This document shows positions 48,945 through 60,849 of a DNA stretch of 64,000 bases, one piece after another. Positions within the stretch are counted from its first letter, which is position 1, and each line of letters opens with the position of its first letter. Source of the DNA: Neurospora intermedia (lineage: Eukaryota; Ascomycota; Sordariomycetes; Sordariales; Sordariaceae); contig BTPP01000001.1 in assembly GCA_037102815.1 (NCBI GenBank), positions 211,001 through 275,000 on the forward strand. The letters run 5' to 3'. The position numbers and the translations under genes were made by a program. Below the pieces are notes generated by a model that saw only the letters and a list, made by a program, of their open reading frames with translations, was not told the DNA's origin and made no database searches.

Positions 48945-49360
48945 CCAAGGATGCTACAAATTTGTGGACGAAGTGCAGTTCAACAGTCGTAAGGCTGTAC
49001 GCATGGTTTTTAAGCGATTGCCCGGTCACCTTCATTTGTACCTATCTAGTATCAGTATGCCAGGCTACAACGATCACGATGGACCTTACACCAAGCTCAA
49101 TTCTCCCGGTCAGACTCATAGACAAGCAGGAAGAGCAGATGGAGAAGGCTGCCGGGCTGCTGCGTTACAAGATGGTCAAAGACCAGTGCGAGGCCAAGTT
49201 ATGCTACATCTCCCGACGTAAGTATCGAGTGTGGTCATTGTGAAAAGGGCTTTGATGGCTTGGGTTTTGGGCAGCTGTCTTCTAGTTCTTGCATGCAACA
49301 TAAAGTGCGTTTTCTTCAAAGATTTACCTCTGCATATTATCGTTGAATGCCCGGTTTTCG
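48945..49360 (+). pseudogene. Decayed coding block with cysteine motif
   Basis: Three overlapping frames carry coding-like sequence: YKFVDEVQFNSRKAVRMVFK (from about 48957), an ATG at 49079 leading to RLIDKQEEQMEKAAGLLRYK, and CGHCEKGFDGLGFGQLSSSS followed by CMQH, a CxxC...CxxH arrangement. The joins need frame changes. It could be a real gene with introns (GTAAGT follows the second piece) or a relic. Confidence 0.3.
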
Positions 49361-50043
49361 TTACAACCCATCTTCTTGTTTTATAGGTATCTTGCCACTT
49401 GGCTCGGTGCAGTCATTGTCATAGCTTTCCATTTCCGCTCCTTCCCGTCTGAACTATTATACACGGCTTCAAGGCCGCGAGTGTATGAAAGTATACGTCA
49501 TTCAGCCATGAGCGAGGCCGGAGGAGAGAGAGGAGTGATTCGGCGGCAGCCTGCCCTCAAAGATGAGACGAGGGCAGATTGTCCCGGCCTGCGGACGTGA
49601 CTCGGACTGGACACTCGCGTCCGCAATCGCAATCATCCCATCTCGTCTCAACGAAAAAGCTTTCGCGGGCGATGAAGTAGTCGTTACGCACAATACGTGT
49701 GTCATTTGGTTGGAAACCCTTTTCGTTGACGGCAGAGCTTGGTATCTTTGAGGAAGTATTTCTGGGGCCGTTTTGCTTTCCTGTTTCCTTTCCTCCCCCA
49801 CCTTTTTTTTTCTTTGCGTTTGCAACCACAAAAAAGTCATCACGACAAGAAGCTTCCCTTTTGCAAGGCCCATTCACTCTTTTCCTGAAGCTTTACTTGT
49901 CTGGCGATCGATCTCTTTCTTCAAAAAGCAAGTAGAGCGTTTTCCTGCCTTGTCTTTGGCTGCCTTGTTTCTCTCGTGGGAGCGTGCACCTCGCGAAAAG
50001 AACTACCTCACCTTCACTTCAACCAAGAAGGCAAGTAACAACA

Positions 50044-51444
50044 ATGGAGGACAACAGCGACACCTCCCTCCCCATCTCCAAGCTCGTCGTGGCTCGCGCC
50101 ACAGCTTCAACCATGGGTTCTGGCAAAGACCAGCCCAAAAACCTCATCACTCCTCGCGCCGCGCTCACCACCTCCTCAGCAACCTCCCGCAAGGCGGGCG
50201 CCATCGTCACTTCCACCAGCGTCTTTGTCACCACCGAGACAGAGACCATCACTTTCCACCAGGACGGCTCCGTCACTCACTCTTCCTCGCCGGTGCCGAC
50301 CACCCTCGTCACCACCACCACCACCGCTGCCTCTCCTACGCCCGAGGAGACCACTGGCTTTGCGGCTTCCGACGGCGGCACGCAAGGCCCAAAGTCAGGG
50401 GTTATCGCCGGCGCACTTGCCGGCACAATCATTGGTCTCCTGCTGATTGGCATTCTGGCCTTCTGTCTCTTCCGCCGCCGCCGTCTTGAACGGCAGGCAA
50501 GATTCTACTCCGCGCCGACCCGCTTCCCAGCCCACCGCCGCACCAACTTTGTCCGTGGCAGCGACGGACGTTCTCACCGTCCCGAGAACATACCGCTTGC
50601 CTCTCTCGGGAAGTCCAAGCAAACCAGGGGCGAACAGGACGAGACGGCAGACGGCACGGGTGGAGACGAAAGGGCTCCTGACCAGATGCGCATCGAAGTC
50701 GTACCGGCAGCTGAGGGGGATAGGGGCCCGAGGTTGAGGACAGTTCGTGTTGCTCCTGCGTCTGCGCCTGCTCCTGCGTCTGCGCCTGCTCCTACGCCCC
50801 ATCAAGGGCGGGTGCTGGTGCCCCCTCCCGTGTCGCCCGTTTCGCCCGTACCAGCTTCATACCCGCTCCTCGCTCCGCCGGTCCCTGCTCGCCCTCTTCG
50901 CAACGTGAGCTCGTCTGTTTACTCCAAGCCGTCACAGGAGGATGTGGCGTCCAGGTTCTCCGAGGATTCGCATGAGGCCATCAACAACGGCAACAGCAGC
51001 GGCAACACCGTGTGGCCTGCTCCCCTTTTTTCTGTAGCTCCTGCTCAAGCTGCCCCTGCCACCGCCGCCGGCGCTCCCGGCCCCTCGTCATCAACTACGA
51101 CTCCCCACCCGGAGTTCCAGGACAGAGGCGGTCCAAGCCGAAAGCCCGCCTACGTCAAACCGCCCTCTCAGAGCCGCTGGTCGCCTAGCACCCCTACCTC
51201 GGACGGGAGCAATGAGGGCTTGACTGCTCGGCTTGGTCAGCAAGTTGCGCATGTCGGCGAGAAGCTGGCTGACAAGTGGAAGGAGACAAAGGAGAAGGGT
51301 TGGAAGGGTTTGATGCTTGGTGGCGGTGCCGCAGGCTCGAAGGAGGAGAAGAGGCCAAGCAAGGAGGAGAAGGGTAAGGGAAAGGCAGTGAGGGCAGAGA
51401 TTTCGGTTGATCCGGTTAATAGGGGGGCTCCGGGCTGGATTTGA
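50044..51444 (+). CDS. Single-pass membrane protein with Ser/Thr-rich ectodomain and long proline-rich tail
   Basis: One exon of 466 residues from the ATG at 50044. Residues about 1-115 are Ser/Thr-rich with TETETITFHQDGS and a poly-Thr run, suited to O-mannosylation. A single transmembrane helix follows (about 119-143, GVIAGALAGTIIGLLLIGIL), then RRRRLER, a strong cytosolic anchor. The remaining 320 residues are Pro/Ala/Ser-rich with ASAPAPASAPAPAP repeats and a Lys/Glu-rich end (EKLADKWKETKEKGWKG). The layout resembles Mid2/WSC-like cell-wall sensors, but no signal peptide or cysteine domain is visible in this exon. Either an upstream exon is missing or it is a signal-anchor protein. No specific function can be given. 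Confidence 0.75.
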   Translation: MEDNSDTSLPISKLVVARATASTMGSGKDQPKNLITPRAALTTSSATSRKAGAIVTSTSVFVTTETETITFHQDGSVTHSSSPVPTTLVTTTTTAASPTPEETTGFAASDGGTQGPKSGVIAGALAGTIIGLLLIGILAFCLFRRRRLERQARFYSAPTRFPAHRRTNFVRGSDGRSHRPENIPLASLGKSKQTRGEQDETADGTGGDERAPDQMRIEVVPAAEGDRGPRLRTVRVAPASAPAPASAPAPTPHQGRVLVPPPVSPVSPVPASYPLLAPPVPARPLRNVSSSVYSKPSQEDVASRFSEDSHEAINNGNSSGNTVWPAPLFSVAPAQAAPATAAGAPGPSSSTTTPHPEFQDRGGPSRKPAYVKPPSQSRWSPSTPTSDGSNEGLTARLGQQVAHVGEKLADKWKETKEKGWKGLMLGGGAAGSKEEKRPSKEEKGKGKAVRAEISVDPVNRGAPGWI

Positions 51445-53948
51445 GGGATGGCATTGATCAGCTTTCCCAGGAAGCCCTCACTCAGCTGTACGACCTACGG
51501 CTGGGGGTTGGCTTCTTGAGGTAACTCGGTGGAGATGAGGAGAGAACAAAGGAAAATACTCAAGCGTTGATTTTATGTATGGCATGGCGCATGGCGTTGG
51601 TCGAGGATACCCCTGGACTTTTAGATCGTTGCATGGAAAGGAGTTATTGCTTTCACGCGTATCATGTAACGACATCTGAGATAGGCTGGCTTGGTCTTTG
51701 ACATCACCGTTATGACTGGCGTCAACAATTTGAAGCTTCCGGTCGCAATATCTTACTTGTTCTGATCATTCGTCTCGTACCAGCGCGTTTCTTGATCCAC
51801 TTCCCTTGCTTGAGGTGTTGCAGTCTGGTCTTCACAGTCAGTTGGCTGCCTGATTCAATTCGCTTCAAGACATAGAATAGGTGGTTTCTTGAGGAAGGCG
51901 CTTTGCTTGTGCAAATTCATCACATTGTGTGAGCGGAAATCATCCCAGGAAATGCTTTCAGTGAATGCGAGAATCACTTGCTGGCCTCTCAAAATGTCCA
52001 TAACAAGCCACATTCACCACAGGCACGGGAGTTCAATGAGATCAGACCGTTTGGGTGATTTCACACTCGTCAGTGACGACGATAGCTGAGACAGAAGATG
52101 GATTACCAACTTTGGTGGAATCCCGAGGAGAAATTTGCCCGCCAGTCACTGTTCGGTGTCCATCCAGACGTGTCCGGGGAGCATGTACGCAGCATGCAGA
52201 TTTAAGTGCAGCATCTTGGGTGTACGTAGAGTTGGGGATGTGACGGGCTGGACCATACAATGCAAGCGCGGTACCCTCGGCACCTCCCCGCAATGACATG
52301 GTCAAAAGCAGGACAGCGGAGCCGGAGGACTGGAGGGGAATGACATGGACAGGTGAGAAGAGGTCAAGGAACTGCGTTACGAAGACTGGAGTGATTGAAC
52401 GTCAATAACCGGTATATCACAGCTTGACAAGAACAACACGATATACAAGAATCCAAAGGCCACAGAAAAAAAAAATTTGCGCAGTCTGGGAGCCAAAGCC
52501 GGGTTGCTCGTTAATCACAGAGGGACGAGAATATTAGCCGATATTCCAACCGCATCTCCTTGTCCTTGAATAAGTCTCCGAGGGGCCAGCTTATGGAGGA
52601 CCAGTGATGGTCAGTTTGGAAGGCGCGGGTGGACGGCGGCAGGCAAGGTAGGGCAGATTTGGTACATGCACGTTGTTGCTGCCTCATCCGGCCCGGTGGT
52701 GGTGGGGTAGGCTTCCTGTCGCGGAGAAGGAAGGCAGAAAGGAAGAAGGCAGGAACGAAGGGTACGGTCCTTGGCAATTGGCAACTGGCAACTCTGGCAA
52801 GAGACAACAAATGATCTTGATGTATTGTGAAGGAACAGTGGTACCTAGAGGTATACTTTCCAAGCAAGCTCAATTTGTGAGAGAGGGCCGCGCTCCATTT
52901 CCGATTGCACATCATATTGGCTAGAGGTACTTGAGAAAGATGAGGCTGCTACAATAATTCAAGGGTGCACGCGGTTGTTATCGAACTTGGCTGGCGGATA
53001 AAATGTTCATTGAAGCTTGTATTTTGAACTATTGTCATTCTTCTTTCTTTCCTGTCTTTTTTTCTTTCCAGGTGGGTCCAAGTATGTTGCCGGTCATTGT
53101 AAAATGCAAGTGATCATTGTGCCGGCTGGCTGCACACATGCAATGCATGCAGACTGCGCCTGCCCTTTCGTCGGTTCACACCCGTCCCCTAGTACCTTAT
53201 TGACAAGGAACCGAATTCTTTTGCGACTTCCTGCACCATCTCTTCATTCTTCATCAGTGACGGAGCTATCGACAGCCCCCCCTTACTCCCGGCCGTTGTA
53301 GCGCCATAGGCAGGACTTCACATCACAGACACGTCAAACCTCTTCTCGTCCGCTACACGCAAATCGCTTTCATTCAACACTGGACGTTTCTCGTCATTGT
53401 TATCCTGAACTGGAGGACTGACTTGCGCCGATTCAACTATCTCGCCCTTTCCTGGAACGGTACAAACCGGACTCTTACCCTTGATTAATATGCGGCTCAT
53501 CACCCACCAATCGGCGAACTTGCCCGCAATTTCCCCATGCGAGCCTGCAAGACAGATCGTGGAGACAAATGATGGCGCACGGCACAGAATGGCAACTGCC
53601 GAATGCTCGGAGCCATACTGCCGAACAGGCTATCAAACCCGATATTGGGTCGTATCCATCCCGGCATAGTGGTTGGCCACCAGCATCGACGACACTCGAT
53701 CACATATCGTGATATACGGCAAGGATGGAATCACAACGGAGAGTGATTGCAAAAGTTTGACGGTCTCTCAAATGGAGCACTCGACTCGTCCCGTCTTGGC
53801 GGGCCCTGGATCTTGTTTTGCTTCCAGAGTCGATCATACAGAAGAGGATCGCATGCCCGCCATGTTTTCCAGATTATTCTGCTACCTTTTCCCCAGTCGC
53901 AAGGTTTCTCTGTATTGTTAATTCCGACGTCCTGAGGACTCAAACACC
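51445..53948. other. Intergenic, no supported gene
   Basis: Short frames only. TAGAGGTA words lie near 52845 and 52922. The right end is the promoter of the sugar dehydrogenase gene. Confidence 0.4.
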
Positions 53949-55435
53949 ATGCGTCTATCGAATCTTCTCGCCGTGGCCGCGGCCCTTCTGGGTGCCGGTA
54001 GGTTGATTTCCCTTCGTGTGTCCGCCATGACAAGCAGCTGACCCCAGCCACAGATGTCCATGCCGAAGTCACAAAGCTCCCCCTCCCCAAGAGCTGCAGC
54101 GGCGTCCCCAACATGCGCTACCAATACACCATTAGCTCCGCCTGGACCGTCATGAAGATCGCCGGCAGCTTGAAGCAAGTACGAACCATCATCTGGGACA
54201 CCGAAGGCAACATGCTCGTCCAGCAGAACACCAGGGGTATTTCCGTGCACACCTTTGGCGCCGACGGCTGCATCAACAGCACAAACATGCTCATCTCTGG
54301 CGGTGGTCTCAACCACGGCTTGGACTTGACTCCCGATGGCAAGACCCTCTACGCTTCCTCCGAGACGACTCTCTACAGCTGGGCGTACGATCCCCTCACA
54401 CGCAAGATCAGTAACCAAAAGACTGTTGTCAAGGGTATGTCGACGGGCGTGCACTCGTCTCGTACCGTCAAGGTTGTTCCAGGTCAGCCGAACCTGGTCC
54501 TGTTGCAAGTGGGCAGCAATTCCAACCTTGACATGGCTGCGCAGCAACCGTCGACTGGCCGTGCTTGCATCAAGGTCTTTGACATCGACAAGGTCCCATC
54601 GGGTGGGTACAGCTATAATACTCAGGGCGAAATGTTTGGGTATGGCTTGAGGAACGAGATTGGCTTTGTCCCTGATCCCAACGGTGTTTTCTGGGGTGTT
54701 GAGAATAGTGGTGATGTGAGTAATCTATGGGTTCCTTTTCCTAGCTTCCTCTGACCTCCAACAGGACTTTACCCGCACCGAGAACGGTCAGCGCAGAGAC
54801 ATCCACACCAACAACCCAGCCGAAAAGCTCAATAACCGTGAGTCCTCCCCTCTCTTCTCTTCTCCCTTTTCGTGTACAACCACTAACCCCCTTCCCATCC
54901 AGTCGGCGACCCCCGCACCGTCCGCAATGCCTGGTACGGTTACCCAACCTGCTTCTCAGTCTGGGACCCCTCTTCATTCACCAACGGGCTTAAAACCGGG
55001 CAACACTTCGTCGTCGCCCCGAACTCCTCCTACAACGACGCCACCTGCAACGGCAAAGCCATTGCCCCCCGACTGACCTTCCAAGCTCACTCCGCTCCCA
55101 TTTGGAACACCTTTGATGATGAGGCTAAGAATATGTACATTACCTTCCACGGATCGTGGAACCGTCAACCCCCCACTGGTTTCAAAGTCGTGCAGGTGCC
55201 CTTCACGAGGTTGGCAGATGGGAGTTATGATCCTGTTGCCCCCGCGGATTCGAGGACGGGGTATATGGATATCTTTTCGGCGACTAATCCGGGAAGTTGT
55301 ACGGCAAATGGGTTGACGATGAGTAACTGCTTCAGGCTGACGGCTGCTAGTTGGGATCCGGCGGGACGGGGACTGTTTGTGGGAAGTGACAACAGTGCTG
55401 AGGGGGAGATTTATATCTTGAGTCCGAAATCGTAA
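53949..55435 (+). CDS. Secreted sorbosone/PQQ-type sugar dehydrogenase
   Basis: Exons 53949-53997, 54054-54715, 54765-54837 and 54903-55435 encode 438 residues. The first exon is a signal peptide (MRLSNLLAVAAALLGAG), so the protein is likely extracellular. The rest is a six-bladed propeller of the glucose/sorbosone dehydrogenase type: GGLNHGLDLTPDGKTLYASS, then GMSTGVHSSRTV, YGLRNEIGFVPDPNG, ENSGD/DFTRTENGQ across an intron, WYGYPTCFSVW, FQAHSAPIWNTF and ITFHGSWNRQPPTGFKVV. The HG and NE motifs of this family are present. Fungal relatives of this size are described as L-sorbosone dehydrogenases and some (CAZy AA12) bind PQQ and oxidise rare sugars. All introns (49-65 nt) keep frame. The family call is firm; the substrate is not known. 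Confidence 0.9.
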
Positions 55436-56776
55436 GTTGGGAATCGATAAGTGGAGGCCATATTAATCACTTGGGATTTTGTAGCTTTTGCGCAAGGTAC
55501 AGCTTGGTACGTCAGGCAGGTTGCTCTCATATTGTCAACCCTTGAGACCTGAAATTACCCGCATTCACTCCAGCCGCGTACACCAGCCTTTGACTACCTG
55601 CTACCTACACGCGCACTAATTACTGAGTGAGTAGTTACACGTTTGTGCTCTTGCCGGTGGAAGTCTTGCAAAAAGGTTTCCAAGGTTCCGCATATAGGTG
55701 TGTTTGCGTTCCACTTGGTTCTTGAACATCCCGTCGTCAAACATGTTGCGGCATTACAAGAAGAGGGGACCATCATCTAAAACAGTGGCTCATGGGTGTA
55801 AGAAGAGAAACATCGTGACTTCGCAGCGTACCTTTATTAGCGGGTAGGTTCCCGGTGTGAGGTTGCTGGCGGTGGAGAGATTCTAGCACAAGTGCTGCGA
55901 TCGACATGCTCATCTCCAGATGCACCATTATCAACAAGGGAGATAACAAACCCAACCCTTTCATACCATTCCATCCCCCTTAACAACATTCCCACAGTTT
56001 CGTACGAGTGATAGAGATATTTCATGTGCCCATGTCTCTCGGTAACAGTGTTATGTTCCGCACATCCATAAATAGCTCCACGTCGTGATTGATTCGCGGC
56101 ATGAGGTCGTTGCGGCTCTTGTGTGTCCCTGGCACAACTCCTGCCACCCTGCGAAGCAACTCGTCCTGTCCGTTTCCGCCTGTACCCGTCTGCACAGCCT
56201 CACGCAATGTATTTACAGGCTTTCTCGGTAACGGGTATGCAGTGTAGGTCGGACATCTCATTTTAGGAGCGATAAGAACCATGACTCGGGAAAAGGACCG
56301 AGCATGTTGGAGGCGGGAAGTTGACGACATCAAGTTTTGAGGTGTGGATTGATGATATGGGTGGAAGATTGTAGGAAAGTTGGGTGAGTTGTGAAGAGAA
56401 GAGGAGAAATGGAGTAATATCTATCCTGGAAAATGGGTTCCTTGTCCCATAATTTCCGCTTTTGTCCCAATTAACAGCGCGAACTTTGAGGACGGGCGAT
56501 CTGGTGCGTGGGGGAAGAGCGGAGGTGTTCGAGGTTGCTCGTGCCTGACGCATCAACTCCGACACTCTTCGATCATGCCAAAAGTCTTGAAGTCCTTGAT
56601 TCCATCTATCATCCTGCGTGAGGCTGCAAAACGGAAAAAACGGTTTCATTCATCTCTCAACATCCCTAGACTCCATATCATTACATCCCAAGATTTTTTC
56701 TTTGCATGAATCCAAAATTCCATCCAAACCACTATTAGCTCCCCTTATGTCCCTTCCCTATCACCTCCCATACTAC
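55436..56776. other. Convergent intergenic region, nothing recognised
   Basis: Lies between the stop codons of the sugar dehydrogenase (plus) and the gene at 56.8 kb (minus). Short frames only, with no coding signature. Confidence 0.45.
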
Positions 56777-57635
56777 CTACGGATCGGGGTCATCTACCGT
56801 GCCAAAAATTCTTCTATAATCGGACCAAGGTAGGAAATCCTTGATATCCTCGAAAAACTCCCTCAAGTTCTTTTCCTTAAACTCCTCCACCAGATCAGGC
56901 GTCTCGTCGTTACTCGTAGCCTTAGAAGCTTGCTTCCCCTCCTCTTCCCTCTCTTTCACTGGCTCTGGCAGCGGCAAGACCGTTTTATTTTCTTCCTTTC
57001 TCCACGAGCTACTATGAAACCTGTCATAGTCCCGTCCTTTGGTGAGTTTTTCATAAGATTCCTCCTCGACAACCCAGACGTCCTCTGGGTCTTCGGACTT
57101 GTACGGCTCAAGGATTTCGTAGCAAACGGGATATGAAGTTTGGCTGTTGACATAAGAGTATTCTTTGTCCATGAGTCTCTTGTCTTTGAGCTTGAGGAGG
57201 TTCCCGGTATCCGGATGCTTGGGTGTCGGATCGATGGGCCAGTAGGGCTCCCTGTTGCGGCGGTGGCAGGGCGAGGGGAACTTGGCTAGGATGTTTCGAT
57301 TGTTGAAGGATGTCATCTGCATGCCGGGAGCGAGTACATGTACCTTGCGATTAGTACCAGATTAAGAAGGACGTTCTGGGAGCACCAAAGGATAAGGATA
57401 CCTCGAAGTAGTGTAGATGTAGAGGTGATCAAAGCTAGAGGTAGATACACCTTACCAGAAAAACACTAACTCTGCCCTTCTCGTCTATACCCCTGGTAAC
57501 AATGAGAACCGGATGACCAAAGGCATCGCTGTCGAGACCAGACGGGATTTGCTCAGGGGACTCTTCGAGAATTTTCTCCCTTTTGGGCAGCCACCTGATC
57601 TGTGCAGCAAGGTTGGTGAGGCTGCATCCGAGCAT
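56777..57635 (-). CDS. Uncharacterised ascomycete protein, 239 aa, two exons
   Basis: Exons 57456-57635 and 56777-57316 (complement). The join is phase 0 with donor CTG/GTAAGG and acceptor GCATGCAG, linking GHPVLIVTRGIDEKGRVSVFL to MTSFNNRNILAKFP. The product reads like a known type of fungal unknown: a GHPVLI...TSF strand pair, then YWPIDPTPKHPDTG and KEYSYVNSQTSYPV, then a charged C-terminal half (EEFKEKNLREFFEDIKDFLPW). No signal peptide or membrane helix. Starting at the second exon alone would lose the conserved strand, so the spliced form is preferred. The 139-nt intron has a TACTAAT branch-like site. TAGAGGTA words lie inside the intron and overlap the start. Function unknown. Confidence 0.7.
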
Positions 57636-58660
57636 TCTAGAGGTATTTGGCTTTTTGATGAGATGTTCCTATTGAGGGGCGCTTTTTGTATGAAGCTTGT
57701 CCTAGACTGTCTGCGGCCAGTGCCAACAGCTTAAAGTCCGTGGACTAATTGTACCCGATGGAACACCATTGACAAGGAAGCAGTTCAACTTCTTATACAA
57801 TCTTTATGTCGTTGAGCCGCACTTGACGGCGTAGTAGTACCACAGGGTTTCGGATGAATCAATCCATCGTACCTAAATGTTTGTCCATCACAGAACGAAA
57901 GGTTTCGTTGTTCATGTTCCCTACCCGCTCTGTGTCGACGAGCGGGCCACATGTTGTGGTCCCGCCTGTTGTGGAACATGGCGTCTCTTCAGCCTCTCTC
58001 TCTCTCTACACTCGGTATAGCCACAGGCTACTTTGAGTTGTGCTCTAACAGGTACCTAAATATATCGTGACGTCTCGTGGCATTCTACGTGACATGGGCG
58101 TGATGTTGCGATAAGGGTGGCCACCGGATGGACGGAAGGAAGGAGGTCAGAACAAGGTTGACGCCAAGACAGGGCGTCGGCGCCAAGACTTCAGGCCGTA
58201 GGCGACATGGAACCCTCAGGGCGCTAACCGGGGTCGAGTGGGGCCATTCGCTTACACGGCTGACGGGCATGCGCCGCCACGATCACGGCTATCTGGTCCT
58301 GGTTCTACTATGGCTCGTGGAAAGGGGGACCTGCCTGCCACTGACCAAGATGGGCGTAAGGTCAGTAAGGTAGTAGTGATATCCATACGGGTATGGAGTT
58401 GGATATCTGTACTGTTAGAGGTATCCTTGTGCTTGTGGGTACCAGCAGCCGTCCACAAGGTAGAGGTATGGTTCTTCCCCCAAAGGCCGAGATCCAGAAG
58501 AGCAAAGTGAGTGGTGGTTAGCAGCGTCTATATGGTTTGTGGTAATTGCAGTTGACAGGAAAGAGGTACTCACCTGGATGGAATTTCACGTGGATTCTTT
58601 CGGACTTGAGCTCATCCTGCCGAGTCTCAAAAAAAAAAAAAAACCACCAAGTGGTAGAAT

Positions 58661-58849
58661 GCCTCGCGAGCCTACGAGAAACACGGGCGCCCCTGTATCA
58701 TTTGCCTCAATGCGGGCCGGCGCTACCTCATGGCGCCTAGTCGCGCCGCCTTGTGCTGCTCCCGCTGTCACAATAACGGCAAGCGGTGCGACCGGGCGTT
58801 CCCCCTCACCCTGCGTGCAGTCGCCCTTTACATAGGAGTCAGTGACTGA
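58661..58849 (+). pseudogene. Cysteine-cluster fragment (CxxC ... CxxC)
   Basis: A frame without its own ATG reads HGRPCIICLNAGRRYLMAP, then CCSRCHNNGKRCDRAF, with a stop at 58847. The C-x2-C, C-x2-C, x6-C spacing resembles small zinc-binding modules found in many ascomycete proteins. There is no plausible start or upstream exon, so it looks like an isolated fragment. It may once have belonged with the DUF3716-like piece 850 bp downstream. Confidence 0.4.
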
Positions 58850-59695
58850 TGAGAAGGAGAAGCCCCTGGCTCGGAACACATGAACCGATGCATGGCAATT
58901 CAGCGCAACGCTACTGAACTACATAAGCACGGTTTCTTCGACCCGTATGTCACGTCTCTCTCTTTTTCCTTTCTCCAGCCTGGTCGAGACGTTTAATAGC
59001 ATGTAATTTATCAGGAAGTCATGCAATCTCGCCCCTTTGGGGCTTCCAAGTCTCTGGCCTATTCAGGCAAGTACAAGTGTCAGTAAATGAAGAAAACTCC
59101 ATAAGGAACATCTGCGACTACTTGTTGATGACTACCTAAAGGTAGAAAAATGGAAGGAGCATCGGGGTACTGACGCATCACACTCTGGTTCCTCCTCATC
59201 TTGGTTGAAACAGAATTGGCCATGGTACTTAGTTCTTTCCCTGACTGCGAATGTTGATCGATGATATGATGAAAATGAATTGGGTGGTGAGATTTCATTT
59301 GGTGTTTGTGTCGTTCAAGATCGGATGAATGATATGAAAGGGGCTGAATTTGTGAAGCGGACGATGTGAACACTAAAAGATACTCACAGCATGTCAAGAG
59401 CAGGGTGAGTTTCACAGAACCGAGTGGGTAACTGGAGCTACTTGAAATGGGCCTAGATGGGCCCGGGAGGCACACGTCCAAACCCCGAGGGTCGGTGTTC
59501 GTAATAATCGAAGATTGATCCAACTCTATCATATAGAGGTGTTTATGTTCCCAATCGATGCAGTGCAATGTACGGCCGCCTTGCTCTACAGTTTGTGTTC
59601 TTGATATTGCTTGCCAGCCCCAGTACTGCAGAGTTTTTGTCGCCAGCCTCATTTCAACCTTACGCCTTACCAAATAATACATTGTTCCCCCGCAG

Positions 59696-59960
59696 GGGAT
59701 GTTGGGTGGTGCCTGTACCCACTGCCACTACGCCAACTTGGGTAGCAGATGTTCCTTCAAGGTGAAGGCGATCGAGGACAAGAAAAAAAAAGGAGCTAAA
59801 GGAGGGCGTTTGGCAGCCATGGACGGAGGACAACAAGGACGAGATGATGGAGGATATGACGCTTAGCGAGCTGGAAGAGATGGAGGAGGTGTTGGTGGAG
59901 GATAAGAAGAGACGTAAGGCGGCTAAGTCTTCGCCTCTGGAGCGTAAGAGAGATATGTAG
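59696..59960 (+). pseudogene. DUF3716-like domain remnant, frame broken in an A run
   Basis: After an acceptor-like CCCCCGCAG the frame reads GGACTHCHYANLGSRCSFK, close to the GACANCHWxxxGSRCSF end of the fungal DUF3716 module. At a run of nine A (59783-59791) the frame changes: before it the reading is KAIEDKKKK; after it the coding-like sequence is one frame over (ELKEGVWQPWTEDNKDEM, then an acidic/basic tail ending at TAG 59958-59960). A one-base change in the A run, real or a sequencing error, would account for this. No upstream start is evident. Confidence 0.5.
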
Positions 59961-60489
59961 GAGTACTGTACGTACACTTCTGAATGATATGCGCTCTTCT
60001 CGATCCGGTCTGGAGTTACTATAACTGCGTGAGCTGCGCTTGCTGCAAGTGCCAGCTATTGAATGATGGACAGTACTTACTTGAATCAGCTCCGGACGTG
60101 AGAAACACGTAAATTATGATACTAGATGAGAAAGCGCCGGACATTGCCGTGACGCCCATAGTAAAATCCATGTTTCTACTTGCCTTACAGCTCGGTAGGT
60201 AAAGGGTAGTAGGCTATGATGTAGAAATACCACGGTTATTTTACCGGTGGTTTCTTCCATAAGGGCGTGTTCGTTACCGCAGTAAAAAGTTAGAGGGTAT
60301 TCAGATTTGCAGGGTTCGGATCGTAGTAAGCATACTGGCTTACTGAACTGCGCAGTGTTCGGTAATTCCCAGTAAGAATGCTTAATTTTCATGCAGGTCG
60401 CTGCAACCACCTGCAACCACCTGCACTTTCTCCAAATCGTTGATTTGACCAATCAGAGGGCTAGAATCTCCTCGATTCTTAACCGTTTT

Positions 60490-60533
60490 CCTTACTGCAC
60501 TACGGCTCAAAATCGAGCCGTAGTGCAGTAAGG
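60490..60533. repeat. Perfect 19-bp hairpin inside the MITE
   Basis: Arms CCTTACTGCACTACGGCTC (60490-60508) and its exact complement (60515-60533) enclose a 6-nt loop. Confidence 0.95.
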
Positions 60534-60800
60534 ATCGTAGTTAAAGCTACCTATAGCGCTTTCCCCCTATAATATAGGGGGTCGCCGTCGCAAAGCAAAA
60601 AAAAAAAAAATTTCTTGAAGACGATAAATGAGGCTATTCCCAATTGAAATCTACCATTTGGACTACACAGTATTTCACACTGTATATATACTGTGGTTGT
60701 TGTAGAAGGGAAGAATTGAAAAGATGACCACGGGGGGGGGCATTGGTTATATATACCGAACACAGCTCAGTAAGGCAAAGGGTCTTGGCATGCCTTAACC

Positions 60801-60849
60801 TTGCATTACTGTGCAGAAGTGCAGCTATAGAATCTGCACAGTAATGCAA
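60801..60849. repeat. Perfect 17-bp hairpin inside the MITE
   Basis: Arms TTGCATTACTGTGCAGA (60801-60817) and its exact complement (60833-60849) enclose a 15-nt loop. It abuts the right terminal repeat. Confidence 0.95.

Larger units (their letters stand above)
46426..50043. other. Interval with repeats and decayed coding pieces
   Basis: 46426-46530 is a GGT/GTT microsatellite on the plus strand. Then comes a purine-rich leader-like region for the minus-strand gene. Two blocks with coding-like codon use (47560-48170 minus; 48945-49360 plus) are listed separately. The final 200 bp is pyrimidine-rich and probably the leader of the 50.0-kb gene. Confidence 0.4.
57636..60259. other. Interval with two cysteine-motif relics
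   Basis: Apart from the relics at 58.66 and 59.70 kb, no gene is supported. A minus-strand ATG at 59225 opens a 48-codon frame of unclear status. There is a 14-base A run near 58629. Confidence 0.35.
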
